Notes under the pieces: model-generated | The model's database searches: none | The model's input: the letters and a program-made list of their open reading frames with translations, nothing else | What the model was told of the DNA's origin: nothing | Shown: piece after piece, positions 57,034 to 64,000 of the stretch | Position numbering within the stretch: position 1 is the first letter of the stretch | Layout of the letters: every line of letters starts with the position of its first letter | Translations under genes and position numbers: made by a program | Assembly: GCA_947259985.1 (NCBI GenBank) | Contig: CAMYOJ010000015.1 | Coordinates: 1-64,000 of the forward strand | Reading direction: 5' to 3' | DNA from: an uncultured Woeseiaceae bacterium | Lineage (GTDB): Bacteria > Pseudomonadota > Gammaproteobacteria > Steroidobacterales > Woeseiaceae | DNA length: 64,000 nucleotides

Positions 57034-58223
57034 GTCGACAGCCACACTCCATCGACGAGTTGCAGGACATCGTCAGCCGACTGCCGTCGACCCGCAACGA
57101 GGACTGGAAATACACCGATCTCGCCAGTGCACGGGATATATCCTCCCGCTGGCTCGCGGCGGGCCGCGAATCCCTGTCGCTCGCATTACAGGACGAGGTA
57201 GAGGCCGTCACCCATGCGATCGACGCGAACTGGATTGTCATAGCGAATGGCGAACTGCAGCATCCTGTCGACGTCAATGGCGCGTCGCGCCTCGACGACG
57301 CACCCTCGTCGGATACGGCTCTCGCGGAGCTCAATGCCGCTCTCCTTAAGGATGGCCTGCGGCTGCGAGTCGAAGACGCGCTCGACAAGCCGATCGGGAT
57401 CCTCATGATTGACGGTACTGAAGATGCATCTGTATCGCAGGCCTACGTCGAGATCGAGTTCGCACCCGGTGCATCCGGGGAAATAATCGAGTATCACGCG
57501 TCGAAGGGCGACGCCGATCAGTACGCGAACACGATCGTCTCGGTTGCGGTCGGCGACGCTGCCTCTGCCAGGCACCTGCGCGTTCAGAACAGGGCTGCGC
57601 ATCATGTCCAGACCGGCCACACGTCAGTCAGCGTTGGCCGGGATGCGAATTACACGATGTCGGGCTTCGATCTGGGTGGGGGCCTGATTCGCAACGACGT
57701 CATTATCGACATCGCTGCGGCGGGTGCCGAGGTGTCTTTTGACGGTCTTTATCTCGCCGGCGAAGGCCAGCACATAGACAACCACACACGAGTCGATCAT
57801 CGGGTCGGGCCTGCACGATCGCGCCAGGAGTATCGGGGGATCCTCAACGGACATTGCCGCTGCGTATGGAACGGCAAGGCCATCGTCCATGAGGGTGCCG
57901 ACGGCACAGACGCTGACCAGGCCAATCACAACCTGTTGTTGTCCGAGAAGGCCGAAATCGACGCCAAGCCCGAGCTCGAGATTTACACCGACGACGTAAA
58001 ATGCAGTCACGGAACGACGGTCGGGCAGCTCGACGAGACCTCCCTCTTCTACCTGCGGTCACGCGGCCTCGACAAACGTCACGCGACGCAGGTGCTAACG
58101 CATGCCTTTGCGTCCGATCTCGTCGCACGTATGCCCGTCGATGCGGCAAAGGAAGCACTGGCAACGGTAGTCGAGCATCGACTTGCCGAGTTGCTCGACT
58201 CGGACCCGGATACGTTTTCATGA
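57030..58223 (+). CDS. sufD: SUF scaffold subunit SufD
   Basis: 397 residues. N-terminal RNEDWKYTDLASAR and SufBD core with DGLYLAGEGQHIDNHTRVDH, then EKAEIDAKPELEIYTDDVKCSHGTTVGQLDETSLFYLRSRGL split over several strands. Partners SufB and SufC. It overlaps the sufC stop by 4 nt. Confidence 0.95.
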
Positions 58224-59461
58224 CGCAGGCCCAGGCTCAACTTGGCGCATCCGCCGAAGACTGGCGCAAGGATTTCCCGATCCTCGATCAGTCGGTGAGC
58301 GGCCATGCGCTCGTTTACCTCGACAGCGCGGCCTCCGCGCAGCAGCCGCAGTCGGTTATCGATGCCGTCGCCCGCTATCACCAGGAAGACCATGCCAATG
58401 TGCATCGCGGCGTGCATACGCTGAGCCACCGCGCCACGGAAGCCTACGAGGGCGCACGCGACAAGATCCGCGGGTTTATCAACGCCTCGAGTCGCACCGA
58501 GATTGTACTCACGAGCGGCACGACAGAATCGATCAATCTCGTCGCGCAGAGTTTTTGTCGACCGCGTGTGGGCCCCGGCGACAAGGTCCTGATCACGCAT
58601 CTCGAACACCACGCGAATATCGTGCCCTGGCAACTGGTTTGCGAACAGACCGGCGCCGAACTCGTGGTCGCGCCTATCGACGACGATGGCCAGCTGGAGC
58701 TCGAAGCACTGCGTGCGCTCCTGACCGATGATGTCTTCATCCTCGCCATGGGGCATGTTTCGAACGCGCTCGGCACGGTCAACCCGGTCAAAGAGATTAT
58801 CGCGGAAGCCCGACAGCGGGACATTCCCGTGCTCATCGACGGGGCGCAAGGCGTGCCGCACATGCCGATCGATGTTCAGGACCTCGACTGCGACTTCTAC
58901 GCGTTCTCGGGCCACAAGATGTTCGGGCCGACGGGAACCGGCGTCCTGTACGCCCGTGAATCGCTGCTGGACGCCATGCCGCCTTACCAGGGCGGCGGCG
59001 ACATGATTCTCGAAGTCAGTTTCGATGGGACGATCTATAACGAACTGCCCTACAAGTTCGAGGCCGGCACGCCGAATATTTCCGGTGTCATCGGCGTCGG
59101 CGCCGCGGTCGACTACCTGCAGTCCATCGGCATGGAGCGCGTCGCCGCATCGGAACAGGTGCTGCACGACTACATGGTGGAGTCGCTCTCGGAAATTGAC
59201 GGCATGCGTCTGATCGGCACGGCGGGAAACAAGACCAGCGTGCAGTCCTTCCTGCTCGACGACATCCATTCTCACGACCTGGGCACGATACTCGATCACC
59301 AGGGCGTCGCCATCCGCACCGGGCATCACTGCGCGATGCCGGTCATGACCCGCTTCGGCATCTCGGGCACGGCGCGCGCTTCGGTGGCCTTGTACAACAA
59401 CCTCGACGATGTCGATCGACTCGTCGAGGCGCTCCGGAAGGCCCAGCAGATTTTCGCATGA
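58220..59461 (+). CDS. sufS: Cysteine desulfurase SufS
   Basis: 413 residues; the ATG at 58220 overlaps the sufD TGA. PLP enzyme: TSGTTESINLVAQ, FSGHKMFGPTG with Lys233 as Schiff base, and RTGHHCAMP with catalytic Cys371. A group II desulfurase. Passes sulfur to SufU or SufE; only SufU is encoded here. Confidence 0.96.
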   Translation: MTQAQAQLGASAEDWRKDFPILDQSVSGHALVYLDSAASAQQPQSVIDAVARYHQEDHANVHRGVHTLSHRATEAYEGARDKIRGFINASSRTEIVLTSGTTESINLVAQSFCRPRVGPGDKVLITHLEHHANIVPWQLVCEQTGAELVVAPIDDDGQLELEALRALLTDDVFILAMGHVSNALGTVNPVKEIIAEARQRDIPVLIDGAQGVPHMPIDVQDLDCDFYAFSGHKMFGPTGTGVLYARESLLDAMPPYQGGGDMILEVSFDGTIYNELPYKFEAGTPNISGVIGVGAAVDYLQSIGMERVAASEQVLHDYMVESLSEIDGMRLIGTAGNKTSVQSFLLDDIHSHDLGTILDHQGVAIRTGHHCAMPVMTRFGISGTARASVALYNNLDDVDRLVEALRKAQQIFA

Positions 59462-59922
59462 ACCAGCAATCCGACGATCTCCGCGAACTTTATCGCGAGC
59501 TGATACTCGATCACGCGCGCAGCCCGCGGCATTTCGGGCGGCTCGAGCATGCCACGCACCAGGCCGCTGGCATCAATCCCTTGTGCGGTGACAAGCTCCG
59601 ACTGTACTTGCAGGTGGATGCCGATAACCGCATCGAGGACACGAGCTTCGAGGGCACCGGCTGCGCAATCTCTGTCGCCTCGGCCTCTTTGCTTACCGAC
59701 ACGATCATCGGACAACCCGTGGACAAGGCCGAGGCGTATTTCGAATCCATTACAAAACGACTGACTCATGGCGAGCCCGCCGAACTGGACCAGAATCTCG
59801 AGAAACTCAGGGCCCTCGATGGCGTCAGGGAATTCCCTTCACGCGTCAAGTGCGCAACGCTTGCCTGGCATGCGTTGCACTCGGCATTGAATCAGCAGGA
59901 AGAACCCGCTACTACGGAGTAA
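59458..59922 (+). CDS. sufU: SufU-type scaffold or sulfur-transfer protein
   Basis: 154 residues. The three conserved Cys lie in NPLCGDKLRLYLQ, EGTGCAISVASASLL and SRVKCATLAWHAL, and the insert EAYFESITKRL separates SufU from IscU. SufU is a Zn protein that accepts sulfur from SufS. It overlaps sufS by 4 nt. Confidence 0.93.
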   Translation: MNQQSDDLRELYRELILDHARSPRHFGRLEHATHQAAGINPLCGDKLRLYLQVDADNRIEDTSFEGTGCAISVASASLLTDTIIGQPVDKAEAYFESITKRLTHGEPAELDQNLEKLRALDGVREFPSRVKCATLAWHALHSALNQQEEPATTE

Positions 59923-60482
59923 TGCGCAGGATGTTTGGCCATACCAACGAACCTTTCTCCTTATCGCGTGACGTCTCGGCGATCATTATCCCTGTCGGCG
60001 AACAGGTGACGCTTCGTGAGGGCACGAGCGGGTTCATCACGCAGGCGCTGGGCGGCAGTTTTACGGTGTATGTCGAAGGCAACCTGTTCCGCGTATCAGG
60101 AACCGACGCCGATGCGCTCGGCAAGGAGCCCGTGCCACCACCTGAAGTCCCCGAGAATGCGACCGACGCAGACATCGAAGCCGTAATCTGGGACCAGCTC
60201 AAGACCTGCTACGACCCCGAAATTCCCGTGGACATCGTCAACCTCGGCCTGATCTATCGCTGCGAGGTGACGCCGCTCGGTAATGGCGACCGCTCGGTCA
60301 GCGTGGATATGACGCTAACGGCACCGGGCTGCGGCATGGGCGACGTTCTCGTAGAGGATGCGCGGGAGAAGATTGCGATTATTCCTACGATCTCGGAGGT
60401 GCGGGTCGAACTCGTATTTGACCCGCCGTGGAATGTTGGCATGATGACGGAGGAAGCCCGACTGCAAACCGGCCTCATGTAA
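59922..60482 (+). CDS. sufT: Fe-S maturation protein SufT (long form)
   Basis: 186 residues from the ATG at 59922, sharing one base with the sufU TAA. N-terminal extension of about 85 residues, then an MIP18/DUF59 domain: WDQLKTCYDPEIPVDIVNLGLIY, TAPGCGMGDVLVEDAREKI and VFDPPWNVGMMTEEAR. SufT (TIGR03406 type) helps Fe-S protein maturation at high demand. Confidence 0.92.
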   Translation: MRRMFGHTNEPFSLSRDVSAIIIPVGEQVTLREGTSGFITQALGGSFTVYVEGNLFRVSGTDADALGKEPVPPPEVPENATDADIEAVIWDQLKTCYDPEIPVDIVNLGLIYRCEVTPLGNGDRSVSVDMTLTAPGCGMGDVLVEDAREKIAIIPTISEVRVELVFDPPWNVGMMTEEARLQTGLM

Positions 60483-60496
60483 GACGAGGTGCGACG

Positions 60497-60991
60497 ATGA
60501 AGATCCTGACACTGGTAAGGCACGCCAAATCAAGCTGGAAAGACACTGGCCTGCGAGACCGGGACCGGCCCTTGAACAAGCGCGGCCAGCGCGATGCGCC
60601 GATCATGGGCAAGCGGCTGCACGATCACGGCATCCGCCCGTCACTGATTGTCAGCAGCCCGGCGAACCGCGCATGGACGACGGCGAAGATCTTCGCGAAA
60701 GAACTCTCCTACCCGCTCGAATTTCTGCAGCGCGACGACAACCTCTATCTCGCTTCCGTGGACCGCATACTCGACGTCGTTGTTTCCCAGGACGAGGGAT
60801 TCAACAGCCTCATGATCGTAGGCCACAACCCTGGATTCACCGATTTCGCGAATTTCCTGTCGCCGAGTCTGACGTACAACCTGCCTACCGCCGGCGTCGT
60901 TTCAGTGAGCATCGACCAGGACCACTGGAATCTCTATGAGCAACCACGGACAGAACTGCTCGTGCACGATTGGCCCAAGAAGACGCAATAA
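60497..60991 (+). CDS. sixA: SixA-type phosphohistidine phosphatase
   Basis: 164 residues from the ATG at 60497 with a GAGG site. LTLVRHAKSSWKDTG is the RHG catalytic motif; VGHNPGFTDFANFL supplies the second His. It can dephosphorylate HPt or PTS NPr domains. It begins 14 nt after sufT and is probably co-transcribed with the suf operon, though no functional link is known. Confidence 0.92.
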   Translation: MKILTLVRHAKSSWKDTGLRDRDRPLNKRGQRDAPIMGKRLHDHGIRPSLIVSSPANRAWTTAKIFAKELSYPLEFLQRDDNLYLASVDRILDVVVSQDEGFNSLMIVGHNPGFTDFANFLSPSLTYNLPTAGVVSVSIDQDHWNLYEQPRTELLVHDWPKKTQ

Positions 60992-61038
60992 GCTCCATCG
61001 GAGGTATCCCTCGTGCTCGTGCCCGTAATCTGGCCGCT

Positions 61039-61314
61039 CTAAGCGATGTCACTTACGTCCTGGTCTTCTTTCAGGGCCTTTGTTGGAATGATGAGCATGG
61101 GGCATTTTGCCTCGCGCATGACACCTTCACTGACGCTGCCCACCAGTCTCTTGTAAAGCCCGCCGCGGCCGTGGGCCCCCATGACGATCAGGTCGGCTTT
61201 TGCCGCTACGACTTCGCGCATGATGGCGCGAACCCGATCGCCACGTACAAGCAGCGGCGTTACGGCCACGCCGGCGTCTTCGAGCCGTTTCGCACAGTCC
61301 GTATCGGATGACCG
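61039..61314 (-). pseudogene. C-terminal remnant of a universal stress protein
   Basis: From 61314 the frame is open and reads DTDCAKRLEDAGVAV, then TPLLVRGDRVRAIMREV and LIVMGAHGRGGLYKRLVGSVSEGVM: the second half of a UspA domain with the ATP loop G-x2-G-x9-S. The N-terminal strand and helix (about 60 residues with VAVDGS-like start) are missing; a TAG precedes the segment at 61315. The only start is a GTG at 61267-61269 (76-residue product). tRNA-Val lies just beyond the break. Probably non-functional. Confidence 0.65.
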
Positions 61315-61358
61315 CTACTGTCTTGAACCGGCTTTGGAGTAAACTACGGGAACCGGGC

Positions 61359-61434
61359 GGGCGATTAGCTCAGTTGGGAGAGCGCTGCATTCACATTGCA
61401 GAGGTCACTGGTTCGAGACCGGTATCGCCCACCA
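61359..61434 (+). tRNA. tRNA-Val (anticodon CAC)
   Basis: Acceptor GGGCGAT pairs with ATCGCCC; D-arm GCTCAGTTGGGAGAGC; anticodon stem CTGCA/TGCAG with loop TTCACAT (anticodon CAC, reads GUG); T-arm CTGGTTCGAGACCGG; A discriminator and encoded CCA. 76 nt. A TAAACT -10-like element lies at 61340-61345. Confidence 0.97.
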
Positions 61435-61537
61435 CTTCATCCTGCATGTGCCCTGCTACCGCCCGGCATGGCCCTCGAAAATGCCGCAGAAACTTTCCAG
61501 AACTTACTTTAAATAAGAATTATACGTTATTGTTTTT

Positions 61538-62896
61538 TCAACATTCTGGGACATTCACGGCGAGGCCGCCCTGGGACGTTTCCTTGTAGTGCGATGACAT
61601 GTCGAGGCCGGTCTGGCGCATCGTCTCGATGACCTGGTCGAGCGTGACCTTGTGCGTGCCGTCACCGTGCATTGCGAGTTTTGCGGCGTTAATTGCCTTG
61701 ACCGCGCCCATCGCGTTGCGCTCGATGCACGGGATCTGTACGAGCCCGCCGATCGGATCGCAGGTCAGGCCCAGGTTGTGCTCCATGCCGATCTCCGCGG
61801 CCTCCTCCACGTGATCGTTGGAGCCACCGAGCACCGCGGCCAGCCCGCCTGCCGCCATCGAACAGGCGACCCCTACTTCGCCCTGGCAGCCCATCTCGGC
61901 ACCTGATATCGAGGCATTGACCTTGTAGAGAATGCCAATAGCCCCGGCCGTCAAAATGAAACGCCGTATACCTTCCTTGTCGGCGTCCGGGACAAAGCGA
62001 TCATAGAACATGAGTACAGCCGGGATGATGCCTGCCGCACCGTTGGTCGGTGACGTGACCACGCGGCCACCCGCCGCATTCTCCTCGTTGACGGCAATCG
62101 CGAACGTATTGACCCATTCCATGGCGTCGAGCGGTGCCGGTTCGCCGCGTGCGGACAGGCTGCGGTGCAGCTTTGGCGCACGGCGGATGACTGCCATCTT
62201 GCCGGGCAGTACGCCTTCCGTACGCAGGCCACGATCTATGCAGTCGCTCATCGCGGCCCAGATCGAATCGATGCGCCGGAAAACCTCCTCCTTACTGCGC
62301 CAGGATGTCTCATTCGCCAAAACGAGCTCGGCAATACTCAGGTTCTCGGCAGCCGCCGTCTCGAGCAGCGCTTCGCTGGTCACGAACGGCAGCGGCGGTT
62401 CGCCCTCCTGCTCCGCCGGCTCTTCCTCGTCATTACGGGCGATAAAGCCACCGCCTAAGGAGAAGAAGTTCTCCTCGAGCAACACTGCACCGTCCTTACC
62501 GTAGGCCAGGAAGTGCATGCCGTTGGTGTGTCGCGACAACTCGCGCTCGAAGTCGAAGCGCAGATCGGTCTCGGGATCGAAGCGCATGAGACCGATGCCT
62601 GGCACATCGATCTCGCGATTCTCGCGAATCGCCGCCAACAGGCCATCGACAGCATCGGGATCGATCGTTTCGGGCAGTAAGCCCGACAACCCGAGCAATA
62701 CAGCAGAGTCAGTACCGTGGCCCTTGCCCGTCCAGGCAAGCGAGCCGTGCAAAGCCACCTCTATACGATGCACATCAGCTGCGACGGTTTCGAGATCCGC
62801 GACAAACGCGCAAGCGGCTTTCATTGGCCCCACCGTGTGGGAACTCGACGGGCCGATACCGATCTTGAAGATATCGAATATGCTGATCGTTGCCAT
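61538..62896 (-). CDS. sdaA: L-serine dehydratase (Fe-S type)
   Basis: 452 residues, the usual single-chain form. [14 protein letters not shown] near the start; [4Fe-4S] Cys ligands in [17 protein letters not shown] and [18 protein letters not shown]. Converts serine to pyruvate and ammonia. Its ATG overlaps the putA stop by 1 nt (TAATG), so serine and proline catabolism are coupled. It depends on Fe-S assembly. Confidence 0.96.
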   Translation of the reverse strand: MATISIFDIFKIGIGPSSSHTVGPMKAACAFVADLETVAADVHRIEVALHGSLAWTGKGHGTDSAVLLGLSGLLPETIDPDAVDGLLAAIRENREIDVPGIGLMRFDPETDLRFDFERELSRHTNGMHFLAYGKDGAVLLEENFFSLGGGFIARNDEEEPAEQEGEPPLPFVTSEALLETAAAENLSIAELVLANETSWRSKEEVFRRIDSIWAAMSDCIDRGLRTEGVLPGKMAVIRRAPKLHRSLSARGEPAPLDAMEWVNTFAIAVNEENAAGGRVVTSPTNGAAGIIPAVLMFYDRFVPDADKEGIRRFILTAGAIGILYKVNASISGAEMGCQGEVGVACSMAAGGLAAVLGGSNDHVEEAAEIGMEHNLGLTCDPIGGLVQIPCIERNAMGAVKAINAAKLAMHGDGTHKVTLDQVIETMRQTGLDMSSHYKETSQGGLAVNVPEC

Positions 62897-64000
62897 TAGT
62901 CGGAGCTGAGCGTCAGCAGGCTAGCGTTACCGCCCACGGCCGAGATGTTATTGCTGACCGTGTACTCGGTACCCATTCTCTGCAGGTAATGCGGCCCACC
63001 GGCCTTCGGGCCCGTGCCGGACAGGCCACGACCGCCGAACGGTTGCACGCCAACGACAGCGCCAATCATGTTTCGATTGATGTAAATATTGCCCGCACCC
63101 GAGTCCATGACGAGCCCGGCCGCGCGCGAGTCAATGCGGCTGTGCAGACCCATCGTCAGGCCGAATCCCGTGCCATTGACGGCAGCGACCATCTTGTCGA
63201 GGTGGCGGCTCTTGAACTTGATGACGTGCAGCACGGGACCGAAGACCTCTTCGGTCAGGACGCTGATATCGTCGATCTCGACGAGCGTCGGCGCGAAGAA
63301 TGTACCCGCCTCGGTCCACTCCGGCATGCTGCAGCGATGCACGATCCTGGCCTTGGGTTCTTTCTCCATGCGCTCGACATGTGCCTGCAATATCTCGCGG
63401 GACGGCTCGTCTATCGCCGGACCGACATCTGTCGACAGGTGCCGCGGATCCCCGATATCGAGCTCTTCCATGTAGCCCTTTAGCAAATCGAGCGTACGCG
63501 GCTCTATGTCATCCTGCACGCAAAGCAGCCGCAGCGCCGAACAACGCTGACCCGCGCTGTTGAACGCCGAATAAATCGCGTCGTGCACGACCTGCTCGGG
63601 CAGCGCCGAACTGTCGACAAACATCGCGTTTTGTCCGCCGGTTTCGGCGATCAGCGTGCCGATGGGGCCGTCTTTGTGGGCGAGCGTCTGGTTGATCGTC
63701 TGCGCGACGCCCGTCGATCCCGTGAATACGACGCCCGTGAGCCGCGGGTCGGCCGTAGCGCGGCCGCCGATTCGCGACCCGGAACCCGGCATGAAATGCA
63801 GTACCTCACCCGGCACGCCGGCTTCGTGCATGAGCTGGATGGCGCGATATCCAATCAGCGGCGTCGGCGCCGCCGGTTTCGCAATCACGGCGTTGCCCGC
63901 TGCGAGAGCCGCGGCAACCTGGCCCGTGAAGATCGCGAGCGGGAAATTCCACGGGCTGATACAGATGAACACGCCCTTGCCGCGCAGGCCATAGGTGTTG
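62896..64000 (-). CDS. putA: Bifunctional PutA, C-terminal P5C dehydrogenase part (cut by window edge)
   Basis: The frame is open to base 64000; the proline dehydrogenase and N-terminal domains lie outside. The visible 360-odd residues are an aldehyde dehydrogenase with ISPWNFPLAIFTGQVAAALAAGN, the catalytic Glu in IAETGGQN, catalytic Cys in NSAGQRCSALRLL, and the PutA-specific INRNMIGAVVGVQPFGGRGLSGTGPKAGGPHYL split across the bridging region. It oxidises glutamate semialdehyde to glutamate. It is followed by sdaA. Confidence 0.95.
   Translation of the reverse strand, partial: NTYGLRGKGVFICISPWNFPLAIFTGQVAAALAAGNAVIAKPAAPTPLIGYRAIQLMHEAGVPGEVLHFMPGSGSRIGGRATADPRLTGVVFTGSTGVAQTINQTLAHKDGPIGTLIAETGGQNAMFVDSSALPEQVVHDAIYSAFNSAGQRCSALRLLCVQDDIEPRTLDLLKGYMEELDIGDPRHLSTDVGPAIDEPSREILQAHVERMEKEPKARIVHRCSMPEWTEAGTFFAPTLVEIDDISVLTEEVFGPVLHVIKFKSRHLDKMVAAVNGTGFGLTMGLHSRIDSRAAGLVMDSGAGNIYINRNMIGAVVGVQPFGGRGLSGTGPKAGGPHYLQRMGTEYTVSNNISAVGGNASLLTLSSD

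Noticed and set aside
58079..59329. 416-codon minus-strand frame opposite sufS
   Set aside because: Shadow frame; sufS is certain from motifs.

Overview
The window reads as chromosomal DNA of a GC-rich Gammaproteobacterium. Supporting marks are the order BamC-like lipoprotein, dapA, gcvR, bcp, bepA (the E. coli neighbourhood in compact form), ffs-dnaX-ybaB-recR, the divergent ppsR/ppsA pair, the mlaFEDCB set, a YihE/SrkA kinase, YqiB (DUF1249) and fused PutA. A marine or sediment lineage is suggested, with low confidence, by a GH3 beta-glucosidase beside an arylsulfatase, by many small envelope lipoproteins and by SUF-only style iron-sulfur genes. Gene density is high, with many 1-14 nt overlaps; no gene-free stretch is longer than about 250 bases.

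Layout. 1-9.9 kb: mixed genes (TPR-like protein, BLH-type phosphatase lipoprotein, large lipoprotein, GNAT, saccharopine-dehydrogenase-like oxidoreductase, DUF1684, typA-srkA, class I glutamine amidotransferase). 10-18.6 kb: poorly characterised envelope and signalling genes: two lipoproteins (the second apparently frameshifted by a deletion), NlpC/P60, a HExxH lipoprotein beside a Ycf46-like AAA ATPase, a coiled-coil/FHA protein, small membrane proteins and a DUF1232-like protein. 18.6-33.7 kb: housekeeping genes (prc, yqiB, ppsR, ppsA, SH3-domain YgiM-like protein, orn, rsgA, hinT-recR-ybaB-dnaX, ffs 4.5S RNA, ppk2). 33.8-42.1 kb: an accessory envelope locus with two DUF3313 lipoproteins, two members of another lipoprotein family, a DUF4136 lipoprotein, a TAXI-type binding protein, a small beta-barrel and an 819-aa repeat protein. 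42.1-46.5 kb: GH3 and arylsulfatase, with REP-like repeats on both sides of the sulfatase and a relic of the nearby lipoprotein family. 46.5-54.3 kb: tRNA-Ser, BamC-like lipoprotein-dapA, gcvR-bcp-bepA-mlaA converging on mlaFEDCB. 54.4-61 kb: Rrf2 regulator-sufB-(sufC)-sufD-sufS-sufU-sufT-sixA. 61-64 kb: a universal stress protein remnant, tRNA-Val, and putA (cut by the window edge)-sdaA.

How it works together. The SUF locus should build Fe-S clusters, needed among others by the Fe-S serine dehydratase encoded near it, under an Rrf2 repressor with a palindromic site in front of it. MlaA and MlaFEDCB keep outer-membrane lipid asymmetry; BepA and Prc are envelope quality-control proteases. The most striking anomaly is sufC: about 83 bases that encode residues 9-37, including the start of the Walker A loop, are missing and the frame is shifted in an otherwise intact suf operon. 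A second internal deletion with frameshift is inferred in the lipoprotein gene at 10.8-11.3 kb. Both may be true mutations or assembly errors. No CRISPR array, prophage, transposase gene or complete defence system was seen.
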